DNA of 64,000 nucleotides. Source: Heloderma charlesbogerti. Taxonomy: Eukaryota > Chordata > Lepidosauria > Squamata > Helodermatidae. The position numbers and the translations under genes were made by a program. A model generated the notes under the pieces. It did no database searches. It was not told the DNA's origin and was given only the letters and a program-made list of their open reading frames with translations. Below are positions 52,669 through 62,639 of the stretch, piece after piece; position 1 is the stretch's first letter, and the number at the start of each line of letters is the position of its first letter. The stretch spans positions 1-64,000 of the forward strand of contig JANEZZ010001954.1 of NCBI GenBank assembly GCA_026122225.1. Direction: 5' to 3'.

Positions 52669-53486
52669 TTAAGAACATAAGAAGAGCCATGCTGGATCAG
52701 ACCACGGATTCATCTGGTCCAGCATTCCATTCACACAGTGGCCAACCAGCTGTTGACCAGGAACCCACAAGCAGGGCATGAGCGCAACAGCACCCTCCCG
52801 CCCATGTTCCCCAGCAACTGGAGCACATAGGCTCACTGCCTCTGGTACTAGAGGTCATAGATCATAAAATCATAGGGTTGGAGGGGGCCTACGAGACCAC
52901 TGAGTCCAACCCCCTGCTCAGTGCAGGAAGCCTGATTCCCAGGTGGTCTCCCATCCAAGTACTAACCAGGGCTGACCCTGCTTAGCTTCCGAGATCAGAC
53001 AAGATCAGGCACATCTATGAGTTCCCTTGGCAGCACACAGCCATCAAGACTAGCAGCCTAGTAGACTAGTAGCGATAGATTGCCTTCCCCAGGAATTTGT
53101 CCAACCCCCTTTTAAAACCATCCAGACTGCTGGGCCATCACTACATCCTGTGGTAGCAAATTCCATAGTATAACTATGTGCTGTGTGAAGTCCTTCCTTT
53201 TATCTGTCCTGAATCTCCCACCAATCAGCCTCATGGGATGAGCCCAGGTTCTAGTATCATGAGAGAGGGAGAAAAATGTCTCTCTATCCACATTCTCCAC
53301 ACCATGCATAATTTTGTAGAGCTCTATCATGTCTCCCCTCACCCTCCTCTTTTCCAAGCTAAACAATCCCAGGTGTTGTAACCTTCTGTCATACGGAAGA
53401 TGCTCCAGCCGCTGGATCATTTTAGTTGCCCTTTGTTGCCCTGTTCCCATTACATTCTGAAGAACGAATGCCCAAATTTGCCTCAT
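52669..53486 (-). mobile_element. CR1/L2-like LINE 3-prime part, carrying an inserted 5S/CR1 SINE
   Basis: The minus frame 53,486-53,112 encodes RATKMIQRLEHLPYDRRLQH, LGLFSLEKRRVRGDMIELYK, MRLIGGRFRTDKRKDFTQHI and LWNLLPQDVV, the C-terminal RT region. It continues to the ACATAAGAAGAGCC-type end at 52,669. It is interrupted at about 52,857-53,030 by the 5S-related sequence below. Confidence 0.85.
52857..53020 (-). mobile_element. 5S rRNA-derived head fused to CR1 tail (SINE3-like)
   Basis: Read on the minus strand, 53,010-52,932 matches vertebrate 5S rRNA from about position 25 to 100: GATCTTGTCTGATCTCGGAA, GCTAAGCAGGGTCAGCCCTG, GTTAGTACTTGGATGGGAGA, CCACCTGGGAAT. This includes the internal promoter region. 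It passes directly into CCTGCACTGAGCAGGGGGTT, then GTAGGCCCCCTCCAACCC and an ATGATTTTATGATCTATGA end, the CR1 3-prime tail. The first roughly 25 bases of 5S are degraded, so it is not a 5S gene. 5S-derived SINEs are known in lizards and fishes; whether this matches a named family could not be checked. Confidence 0.8.
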
Positions 53487-53699
53487 GCTCTGGTAACGGA
53501 GTAGGTAAACCCCTACTGCAAGCCATGGGTTTTACGGTGGGTGAAAAGTCACCACCACCGCACTGCGCGCCAGATTCAGACAACACAGCAACCTGCACCT
53601 TGGGTAAATAGGGTAATCCCAGTCACGTGACTGGCACGTGTGGGGGCAGGGGAAACTACCAATGCTGCATTGTTCCCCCCCCCATCTTCTGAACCTGGG

Positions 53700-53965
53700 C
53701 GCTGTGGGCATTTTTACATGAGGTCTTTATCATGTGCTCATGATTGGTTCACTCACAGAAGTTCACGGGTCCTTTTCATGGCGTTATCAACCTCTGTTGC
53801 CTCTCTCATTGTTTTTTAGGTGTATTCTGCCATTTAAAAACCGCTGAAAATGCAGTAACAAATCCCCCCTCCCCCAAAACCGCATCAAAGAGATGGTGTA
53901 ATTCAAGAGTCACGCAATATTTTAGAAATCTTTCAGCACCATCTACTGGCTGAATAAATGAAACA
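53700..53965. mobile_element. MITE relative of the ACATGAG-end group (partial)
   Basis: TTTTTACATGAGGTCTTTAT and TGTGCTCATGATTGGTTCAC match the left part of 59,457-59,791. ACCATCTACTGGCTGAATAA near 53,939 matches the CATCTAG motif of that group. The right end is not defined. Confidence 0.45.
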
Positions 53966-54167
53966 TAGGGAATGTGCCCACAAAGGGACTGGGAAAAACA
54001 AGGGGGGGGGGAAGTGCATGTATTGTGCCCATTGTAAACCTGTAAACACTCCAGAAGACGAAGCCCCAGTAAGTTTGCAGGGTTTTTTTTTTAATGTAGA
54101 GATGCTCTGTGAGTGATTCATTTGTAGTGTGGTTTTGGATTTCAAGGCAAAGCTTGCGATCAGTACC

Positions 54168-54672
54168 TAGGGATGGCGGAGAATTTCTCCCCGAAACTTG
54201 GGGGGACCGAGCGCCAACGTGTTCGGCCCCCTGAACAAGTTTCGGGGAGAAATCCTCTGAACCCCCCCGCCCCCCGCCCCCCTCCCGGGACGGGACTTAC
54301 CTTCACTGAATGTCCCTCCCGGTGGCGGGTCCGGCCGGCGGTTCGGCGGGTGTTCGAGCGGGGCGGGAGCGGCAGCCGGTCTTTTGACCGGCTGCCGCCG
54401 CCGCCATTGCAATCAAAGAAAAAACAAAAAGCCCCCTGATAGGCTACGTGATGATTCACGTAGCCTATCACGGCTAGATTTGCAAAGTCAGCCGTGATAG
54501 GCTACGTCAATCGTCATGTAGCCTATCACGGGTGACTTAAAAAAAAAAAAAAAAGTGTGTACGGATAATGGCGGCCCCCATAGGGAGCCGCCATTCCCGT
54601 TCCTTATTTGGTCGCTGTAGTCTACGTAAATGTTTACGTAGACTACGGCGAAAATAAGGGCAACGCTATTTG
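54168..54672. mobile_element. TAGGGATG foldback element, half copy broken at the dyad centre
   Basis: It starts TAGGGATGGCGGAGAATTTC and follows the 49,568 copy closely: GGACGGGACTTACCTTCACT, GGTCTTTTGACCGGCTGCCG, ATAGGCTACGTGATGATTCA, and CGGCGAAAATAAGGGCAACG. It ends at AACGCTATTTGCA, the symmetry centre of the full palindrome. The second arm and right terminus are absent. The outward donor AAG|GTAAGT (minus, 54,300) is retained. Confidence 0.82.
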
Positions 54673-54705
54673 CATGTGCATGAACTTACATGTATGTGCA
54701 TTAGA

Positions 54706-54760
54706 GCAGAGGTTCTTAAACTGTGGTCTGCAGGCCACTGGTGGTCTTCAAGCTCCATTC
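54706..54760 (+). mobile_element. Possible hAT 5-prime end fragment
   Basis: CAGAGGTTCTTAAACTGTGG, followed by TCTGCAGGCCACTGGTGGTC, resembles the left end of Charlie-type hAT elements. A similar start, CAGTGGTTCTCACACTGTTG, is at 40,364. No right end was found. Confidence 0.45.
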
Positions 54761-54794
54761 AGGGGGTTTGTTGCAGAACTGTCAAAAATATCTA

Positions 54795-56037
54795 TACGTG
54801 CATGGACTGGCAGTGATTACTCGAAGCCAACATGGATTTGTCAAGAACAAATCCTGCCAGACTAATCTGAACTCATTTTTTGATCAGGTAACCTCCCTTG
54901 TGGACTGTGGGAATGCTGTGGACATAATATACCTCGACTTCAGCAAAGCTTTTGACAAAGTGCCCCATGATATCCTGATGAGCAAACTAGCTCAAAGTGG
55001 GCTAGATGAAACAACAATCCAGTGGATCCACAGTTGGCTACAGAATCGGACTCGAAGAGTGCTTATCAATGGGATCTTCTCAAACTGGGGAGGGGTAATG
55101 AGCAGGTACCGCAGGGCTCAGTCTTGGGTCCAGTGCTCTTCAACATTTTTATTAATTAATGGGGGAGGTGCATGGAATGCTGATCAAATCTGCAGATGAC
55201 ACAAAATTGGCAGGATAGCTAATACCTTGGAAGACAGAAACAAAATTCAAAGGCATCTTGATAGACTGGAGGACTGGACAGAAAACAACAGAATGAAATT
55301 TAATAGGGATAAATGCCAAGTTCTGCACCTAGGAAAAAGAAACCAAACGCACAGTTACAAGATGGGGGATACGTGGCTCAACCACACTACAAGCGAGAAG
55401 GATCTTGGAATTGTTGTCGATCGAATATGAGCCAACAACGTGATTCAAATGCTCTTTGGGGCTGCATTAATAGAAACATAGCTTCCAAATCCCGGGAAGT
55501 ACTAGTTCCCCTCTGCTCAGCACTGGTTAGGCCTCATCTGGAGTACTGTGTCCAGTTCTGGGCACCGCACTTGAAGAAGGATGCAGACAAGCTGGAGAGG
55601 GTTCAGAGGAGGGCAACAAAGATGACCAGGGGAATGGAAACAAAGCCCCATGAAGAGAGACTGAAAGAACTGGACATGTTTAGCCTTGAGAAGAGAAGAC
55701 TGAGGGGAGAGATGATAGCGCTCTTCAAGTACTTGAAGGGCTGTCACAGAGAGGGAGGCCAAGATCTATTCTTGATCATCCCAGAGTGCAGGACACAGAG
55801 TAATGGGCTGAAGTTACAGGAAGCCAGATTCCGGCTGAACATCAGGAAAAACCTCCTGACTGTTAGAGCAATACGACAATGGAACCAATTACCTAGGGAG
55901 GTAGTGGGCTCTCCCACACTGGAGGCATTCAAGATGAGGCTGGACAGCCATCTGTCAGGGATGCTTTTACTTGGATTTCTGCATTGAAACCTTGTAGGCC
56001 CCTTTCAAGTTTCAACCCTACTGTTCTATGATTCTAA
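54795..56037 (+). mobile_element. CR1 LINE, 5-prime truncated, RT and 3-prime end
   Basis: Encodes SQHGFVKNKSCQTNLNSFFD, VDIIYLDFSKAFDKVPHDIL (catalytic motif A), then after frame breaks DRNKIQRHLDRLEDWTENNR, FNRDKCQVLHLGKRNQ, CINRNIASKSREVLVPLCSA, LVRPHLEYCVQFWAPHLKKD and IRQWNQLPREVVGSPTLEAF. The YADD-equivalent area near 55,190 is damaged and the frame changes at least twice (near 55,100 and 55,420). It ends at CTGTTCTATGATTCTAAA. The 225-codon frame at 55,313-55,987 is the intact C-terminal half. Confidence 0.93.
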
Positions 56038-56555
56038 ATTTCCCGAAAGAGGCTCAGCGCAGCCGCGGAGCCCATATGTGTGATGCACAGAGACTATGAA
56101 GAAGAACCAATCCTGCTGCCCGTCTATGTGCAGGGCCCACCACTACTGGTTTTGTTCCATGCGTGGCTAGCCCTGCCAATTCTCTGCACAACTGGCTTGG
56201 GGTGCTTCTGGGGCAAGCTCTGCCGACCTGCCCCCTTCGAGAAGTGAGCGCTTCCACTTGTTTCAGGTTGTCCCAGAAGCACTAAATAGCTGCTGCTCAA
56301 GTGATGGGGGCCACTTGCACAACAGAATCAGCAGGAGCAGCCATTGGATGTTGCCCAATGAGTGTGCAAATGCAGGCTATTTCTGCACCAGTAGGTTTAT
56401 TTTATTTAGATTTATAGCCTATCCACAGTGTTACCTCTCCCAGGATCCCTTACAGAAATATGATATAATTAAAGCAACAGTTCAAAAACAGTTAAGCAGA
56501 ACAGACCAGTAAGAGGAGTCAGGAGTCGCATTAAAACTAGTTCAATCAACATTTA

Positions 56556-56692
56556 AAGTAGGAGTGGGAAACTTGTGGCCCTCCAGATGTTTTGGCCTAC
56601 AATGCTCATGCCAGCATAGCCAATGGTGAAAGATCATGGAAGCTGTAGGTAAAAATGAAGGCCACAGGTTTCTCACCCCCGATCTAAAGATT
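56556..56692. mobile_element. Decayed palindromic hAT MITE
   Basis: GTGGGAAACTTGTGGCCCTC, CAGATGTTTTGGCC and the far end GCCACAGGTTTCTCACCCCC are the inverted ends of the 36,229 family. The centre (CATAGCCAATGGTGAAAGAT) is retained. Confidence 0.65.
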
Positions 56693-56775
56693 CCGGGTAA
56701 ATACAGAGATCTTTGCAAAAAAACAACAACATAGGAGTGTGTGCCAGGAGAGTCTTTCTGTGGAGAGTATTCCAT

Positions 56776-56978
56776 AGTCCTGACTGTTAGAGCAATACGA
56801 CAATGGAACCAATTACCTAGGAAGGTGGTGAGCTCTCCCACACTGGAGGCATTCAAGATGAAGCTGGACAGCCATCTGTCAGGGATGCTTTGACTTGGAT
56901 TCCTGAATTGAGCAGGGGGTTGGACTTGATGGTCTTGTAGGCCCCTTCAAACCCTACTATTCTATGATTCTATGACAC
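56776..56978 (+). mobile_element. CR1 3-prime tail fragment
   Basis: Begins GACTGTTAGAGCAATACGAC and runs through CTTGATGGTCTTGTAGGCCC to ACTATTCTATGATTCTATGA. It corresponds to the last roughly 200 bp of the CR1 at 54,795-56,037. Confidence 0.9.
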
Positions 56979-57657
56979 TTGATTTATTTTAACCAGGGTT
57001 GGATTATCAAACAGGCTAATGAGGCCTTGACTTAACACCTATGAGTTTCATAATATGGTGCTGGTGCAGTCTACTAAATTTCCCCATAAAAATGACTAGT
57101 TAAAGGGGCCCTTCTCAGTGGCCAGATTTAGGGCCTGTGATTTTCATAATCCAGCACTAGTTCTGACAAATGATGCTGGCACTGAAGAAACAAAATGTTA
57201 TTAAAAATGAGTTATGTGTGAGCTCTGGCTTGAAGAACAAAAAAAGTTTATTGGGTCATCCACTGAGCCCCCCTCCCCAGCAATTTTCAAGCATTCTCAC
57301 CCCTACCCACCACCACACAGACCCAGTCACCAGGTTCACACAATCAGCAGGGAAAACTACACAGTCTAGGTTGTTTCCCCCCTGTGTGCCACTTGTGTGC
57401 CCGGCATTTCCTTAATCGCCTTCACCACTTTGCAAGTTGCTATGTCAACCCGTCGTGCGGCAGGGGTGGCTTCTCACCCACCCCACCCCACAGCCCACCC
57501 CCACAGCCATGGCTTGTGGGGTGGATGAGAAGCCACTCCCGCCGTGCTACACATCAGGTTCAGATGACATAGCAACCTACGATGTGGTGTGGGTAATTAA
57601 GCAAATGGTGGGTATTCACGGGATGGGGGAAACAACCCATACCGCATAGTTTCCCCC

Positions 57658-59376
57658 ACTGATCGTAGGGATGTTAGAGAATTCTGCCACGGATCCCAGG
57701 GAGGCCGAATTCCAGTGAATTTGGCCCCCCGGAATCCGTGGCGGAATGGAACAACCCGCCCCACCACCCCGCGAAAGCCTTGTGAAACGGAACCTACCTG
57801 GCTGCAGCTCCGCCAGCGGCTCCAGCGGCGGTGGTTCCGGCGGCCCCAGCTGCTGCCGGGTTGCGGCCACAAATGTAGGGATATACGAAACTCACCTTTT
57901 TGTGGAATCTTTCGTGGTGGGGGGGGATAGGGGGGAGGCGCTCTGTCCCTCCCCCCAGAATCCTCGACGGGGGGGAGGTGATCCAGTCCTCCCCCCCGGA
58001 ATCCTCGACGGCCGGCTCCACTCCATGGCCAGGCTGCGGAGCAGCCGACCAGGGCCGTCCGCAGCCAGATTTCCAGCCACGGACAGGCTGCTGCAGACGC
58101 AAATGGCGGCCGCCGTAGCGGCCGCCATTTGCATCCAACCAGGCAACCGTGATAGGCTACGTAAGAATTTACGTAGCCTGTCACAGGTACCCCCCCCAAA
58201 ACCCCAGCGTACGCAAATGGCGGCGGCTACGGCGGCCACCATTTGCGTTCCCTATTTTTCACCAATTTAACTTACGTAAATATTTACATAAGATAAAATG
58301 GCGAAAAAAAGGGGAACGCAAATAGCGTAGTGGGCGCTATTTGCATTCCTTTATTTTTCGCCGTTCTAGCCTACGTAAATATTTACGTAGGCTAGAACGG
58401 CGAAAAATAGGGAATGCAAATGGCCGCCATAGCTGCTGCCATTTGCGTACGCTGGGTTTTGCGGGGGGTAGCAGTGATAGGCTACGTACATTCTTACATA
58501 GCTGATCACATCTGCAAGGACGGCAGTGGTGGCAGCAGCAGCCCAGCTGCGGCCGGCCAGGAGACCGGCAGCCACTGGAGCTGCCAGTGGCGGTGGCGGT
58601 GCCTCCGCCAGTGGCACCGGAACTGCCGCCGCCGCATCCGCCACATCTGCCGCATCCGCCCCAGGTAAGTGCCATCCCGGGGGGATTCCGCAGGGGGGGC
58701 AGGGGGGCAGGAGGCCGTTCCGCCACAGATCTGGGGGGCCGGATTCTAAAGAACTGGAATCCGTGGTGGAATTCTCTGCCATCCCTACACAAATGACGGC
58801 CGCTACGCCGGCCGCCATTTGCGTCCCTGGCAAGCCGTGATAGGCTACGTAAGTATCTACTTAGCCTATCACGGCTCAGGGCAGGGACACAAATGGCGTA
58901 GCCGCCGCCATTTGCATCCATGTCTTTAGCCGTGATAGGCTACGTATATATTCACGTAGCCTATCACGGCAAAAGACAGGGGTGCAAATGGTGTAGCGGC
59001 CACCATTTGCTCCCCTGTTTTTTGCCGTGATAGGCTACGTAAATATATATGTAGCCTATCACAGCAATAGGAAGGAACGCAAATGACGGCCACCGTAGCC
59101 GCCGCCATTTGCGTCCGTGTCTTTAGCCATGATAGGCTACGTATATATTTACGTAGCCTATCACGGCTAAAGACACGGACGCAAATGGCGGCGGCAGCGG
59201 CCGCCACCATTTGCATCCCTGTGCAGCCCAGCGACCGGATGTCCAGCTGCAGGTGGCCCTGGCCGGCGGCTCCGCGGAGTGGAGCCAGCCGGGGAGGATT
59301 CTGGGGGGAGAGACGGAGCGCCTCCCCCCCACTGCAAATTGCCCAGCGCGGAGTTTCGTACATCCCTAACTGATTG
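57658..59376. mobile_element. TAGGGATG foldback element, outer copy of a nested pair
   Basis: The outer element spans 57,666-59,368 between ACTGATCG and ACTGATTG (7 of 8). Without the inner insertion it is about 783 bp. The termini are TAGGGATGTTAGAGAATTCT and TTTCGTACATCCCTA. From 58,796 to 59,215 it alternates CAAATGGCG-type and GATAGGCTACGTA-type palindromes: TACGTA-type hairpins near 58,833, 58,930, 59,027 and 59,130, with CAAATGG/CCATTTG hairpins between them. The left end has CAG|GTAGGT (minus, 57,797). The right end has lost the GT where the inner copy keeps it. Confidence 0.86.
57868..58795. mobile_element. TAGGGATG foldback element, inner copy with exact 8-bp duplication
   Basis: The element is 57,876-58,787 (912 bp) between exact CACAAATG copies at 57,868-57,875 and 58,788-58,795. 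It is inverted relative to the outer copy: the short terminus (TAGGGATATACGAAACTCAC) is at the left and the long terminus (GGTGGAATTCTCTGCCATCC CTA) at the right. Interior palindromes occur near 58,098, 58,148, 58,211, 58,270, 58,316, 58,360-58,410 (a perfect one with TTCTAGCCTACGTAAATATT arms) and 58,417. Outward donors: AAG|GTGAGT minus at 57,895 and CAG|GTAAGT plus at 58,665. Confidence 0.9.
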
Positions 59377-59456
59377 TGGAAACCCAGCCAGAGGCTTAAA
59401 GACCTGAGGAGGAGTTGAGGTGCATGTGTGTGCATTTGTAAAAATGACATCCTCTA

Positions 59457-59791
59457 TGAGCTTTTCTACATGAGGCATTTATTGTGTGCTCATGATTCCT
59501 TACTCATGGCTGTTTATGGTTTTTTAGACAACAATGTGATCCTCCAGTTTTGCTTCTGTTTTTTTCAGAGTACTTTCCCAGGTTTTTTTTAGAATGGGAG
59601 AAAATGGGGTATTATTTCTGAATGTGCTGTTTCTCCTTACATGTTTATGCTATTCTGCTGTAGCGCAGCTCCACCCAGAAGTTATGTATCAGAAGAACAG
59701 GAAAAGAAAAGCCATTTATGTTGAACTTGGATCTCAATTCTGTGACACAACTGGAAGTAGATAAAGTGATTACAGCTTTGTGTAGAAGAGC
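59457..59791. mobile_element. MITE, ends GAGCTTTTCTACATGA / TGTAGAAGAGCTT
   Basis: The ends are inverted. ATTGTGTGCTCATGATTCCT and CAGTTTTGCTTCTGTTTTTT recur, inverted, in 61,698-62,052. No coding capacity. Confidence 0.65.
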
Positions 59792-60911
59792 TTTATATTT
59801 CACTATAGGGACAAAACAGGAACATTGTTCTACCAGGGATAGGTATCAGAAAATAAGACCTATCTTTGATAAACAGGGGCAGTTGGAAGATTTGTGATTC
59901 ACAGAATGTCTTATATGTGCAGAGCAAAGGAGCCAGCGTGTCTTCACCACAGAATTATGATCATTGTTGGCTAAGTATGTGGACTATCTGTCTGTCCTCA
60001 TTACCAGGAAGCTGCCATTGGCATAATTGGAGGAAAATGGTAGGGAAGCCCCCCCCCCCCCACTTACTACTAACACTTCATAGAGTACTCCTGACTTACA
60101 GAGCTCTCTGCACAACCATCTTTATTGGTTTTTAATTTTTGTGAACCACCCAGAAAGCTTTGGCTATGAGTAGGCATAGAAATATAATAAATGAAGTGAA
60201 TGAAATGAAACCCTTCCTCTCACTGAAGGTCTATTCCTCTCACAGAACAGAAGGCAGATCCTGGATCCGTCGTCATCATTGCATCAGTATAGAGCATTTG
60301 AAGCATTCAAGGACATTATCTCAGTGATTGTTACAACAATCCTGCAAAACAGGCCTCTGGTATTGGGGCTGGAGGGGCTGGGACTGGCTTGAGGCGAGTA
60401 GGCTTGGCAAAGGCCATGTACTGAGTTTCTGGTTCAGATGAAATTTGAAATGACTTTCCAGTTTGTGCTCAGCCATAACACTATTTTCCATCTTTCACTT
60501 GAATATTCCAGGTGGTTTCTGTGACTGTATTAAGGAGTGCATCTCTAGATCTTTGTTACAAGATCTTTGCAGTGCTTGGATTTTATGCAGTCTGAATCAC
60601 AGATTCATGACTCACTCAAGAAGGCTTTCGCATACTATTACCATTTCAGATGAACATGCATTTCATCCTCTTTTGACAAGCATAAAATGAAACAGCTTGT
60701 CAAATCTCTTTGTGTTAGCTTTTCACATCTCCACATTTGGCCTCTGCTGTTGGAAAGAGGGAGCAGTTGAAACTGGCATTAACACGCTAGGCGAACACAT
60801 GGATTGTTCATACACAAAGCAAGTTAATTTTGTTTCCATGTCAGGGTAAGAAAATTTAAGAGGACAGTTGTGGTTTTGCTCTTAGATTTCATAGCGCTGT
60901 AGAGTTGGAAG
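59792..60911. other. Intergenic; no gene recognised
   Basis: Unique-looking AT-rich sequence with a C-run at about 60,050. TTGGTTTTTAATTTTTGTGA ACCACCCAGAAAGCTTTGGC near 60,124-60,165 looks like the 3-prime end of an L2-type LINE or related SINE, but is too short to assign. Confidence 0.45.
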
Positions 60912-61299
60912 TAGGGATGTACAGATTTTGTAAAATCCATTCCGTCTTTGTTTCACGGATCGTCAGCTGCCTTTTGTTCCTTCATCTGCTCATTGGCAAA
61001 ATAGGATTTTTTCCAAATTCCCAAATGTGCAAATCCCTCCATAATGCGCATTTTCATGCTTTAGCCTATAGGGGAAATGCACAGTTTTGGCCAGTGTTTT
61101 CTTATTTTATGTATTTTTCTACAACTAAATTTGCATACAATTCCAGAAAGTAAAAAAAAAAAAAAAGGCAGTCTGTAAGTCAGTGGAAACCATGTGACTT
61201 GGGAAAAGCTGGCCTGCTGTGGAATTTGCAGGTTAGATTCATAGAAATCTGAACTCATTTGATTCCATTGTGGGTTTCTCTGACATCCCTAATTGGAAG
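60904..61299. mobile_element. AT-rich TAGGGATG element without TACGTA palindromes
   Basis: The element is 60,912-61,291 (380 bp) between GTTGGAAG and ATTGGAAG (7 of 8). The left end is TAGGGATGTACAGATTTTGT, the right end GATTCCATTGTGGGTTTCTC TGACATCCCTA. The termini match the foldback family, but the interior is AT-rich (TTTTCCAAATTCCCAAATGT). It is inserted in an antisense CR1 3-prime fragment (60,885-61,400, AGTCTAACACCCTGCTCAGT). Confidence 0.75.
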
Positions 61300-61697
61300 T
61301 GACTTTGGAGGTCATCTAGTCTAACACCCTGCTCAGTGCAGGATCTGCAATGCAGGATGCAACTGGAGCATCCTGAGAGACGGCCATCCAGCCATTTAGG
61401 AGCCTTCAATGTTTCACTGAAAGTCAGTCAACCTTCGGTTCGCAAGGGTTTAAAAGAGAGGGAGTTGCTGCCACTATGTGACTTTTATTTCTCTCCTTCA
61501 CGTAATCTCTGATATAAAACATTCTGTGATGTCATCATACTGTGCATGTTGGTTCAGACATAATGCCATTACGTTCCTGAGTCTTGGGGTTCCCTCCTCC
61601 CCCTCCCTTTGCACATGGCAATTCCCTCCCTCCTTTTTTGTTTTGAGGCAAACCACAGTTTTCTTTTTTTTTTTTTAAATCCTACTTTCCAATCTTG

Positions 61698-62052
61698 GAG
61701 CTTTTCTATATGATGTATTTAATTGGCTGTTAATTCACAGTATCTACTTTCGGTTTCATCGCAGAATTGAGATCTGAGCACTACATGAGGAGTGTTTTCT
61801 TTCCTGCTATATAACCTCTAGGTGGCACTGTGGTATAGCAGAATAGCACAAATACACAAGTAGAAACAGCACTTTCTTTTGCTTTCACAATTTAATGCCA
61901 CATTTTCCCTGCTCTAAAAAAAAAACCTCGCTGAATGTGCTGGTTAGACACAGAAGCAAAACTGGAGCATCATGACATGGTCTAAAGAACCCATAAATAA
62001 CCATGAGTAGGGAATGATGAGCACACAATAAATACCTCATGTAGAAAAGAGG
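61698..62052. mobile_element. MITE, ends GAGCTTTTCTATATGA / TCATGTAGAAAAGAGG
   Basis: Inverted ends. Internally, CTCTAGGTGGCACTGTGGTA near 61,818 and the inverted CACACAATAAATACCTCATG link it to 59,457-59,791. Confidence 0.68.
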
Positions 62053-62231
62053 AAGGAGCTCATGATCCAGAAGCTTCTTGAAGGCTAGTTCGTATAATGC
62101 CAAACCATGGTTTAGCTTATGTGAACCTAACCTGCATTCCTCTGTCCTCCAACCCTGGCAGACAATGGTGTGAGTTAAGGGCATGGAGACACAGAAGGCA
62201 TGAGGTCAAGTCATACATTGTTTGTATTAGA

Positions 62232-62328
62232 CCAACCTTCCCCAACCTGATGCCCTCCTGATGAGTTGGACTACAACCCCCATAATTCCTGCCAGCATAG
62301 CCTGGAGGGCACCAGGTTGAGAAAAGCT
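62232..62328. mobile_element. Palindromic hAT-type MITE
   Basis: CCAACCTTCCCCAACCTGAT and GGGCACCAGGTTGAGAAAAG are inverted ends around GTTGGACTACAACCCCCATA. Same group as 38,349-38,470. Confidence 0.72.
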
Positions 62329-62639
62329 TAATTTTAATGAAGAGAAGAGACACAGTGGTGACAGTCCTAGGTATTCTATAAGATGTAGTTTGGCTTTGGA
62401 AACCACAAACTTTCTCTGTGTTAATAATTCTTATATTATGCTAGTGTTAAAAAAAGGCTTTGCATGCTATGCTAAAAGCAGTTGCAAGGGCACATTTTGA
62501 AGGGGGATGAAGATACATCTGGTACATAATTGTCATGGAAGGGTCAGAGTACACACCTGTCAGGAAGTTAGACTAGAGTGTTATTGTCTCTCTTAAACAA
62601 GAAGAAAACAGACTAGGGAATGTTTGAATCTGCAAAACT

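Noticed and set aside
52932..53010. 5S rRNA gene
   Set aside because: Only about positions 25-100 match, the 5-prime end is missing, and a CR1 tail follows instead of a T-run terminator.
57597..58921. Ala/Gly/Arg/Pro-rich frames of 100-200 codons
   Set aside because: GC-rich palindromic transposon sequence read in several frames; no known domain.
57666..59368. CRISPR-like array, because of regularly spaced repeats
   Set aside because: The repeats are palindromes of two alternating types with no unique spacers, in a vertebrate genome, and inside elements with target duplications.
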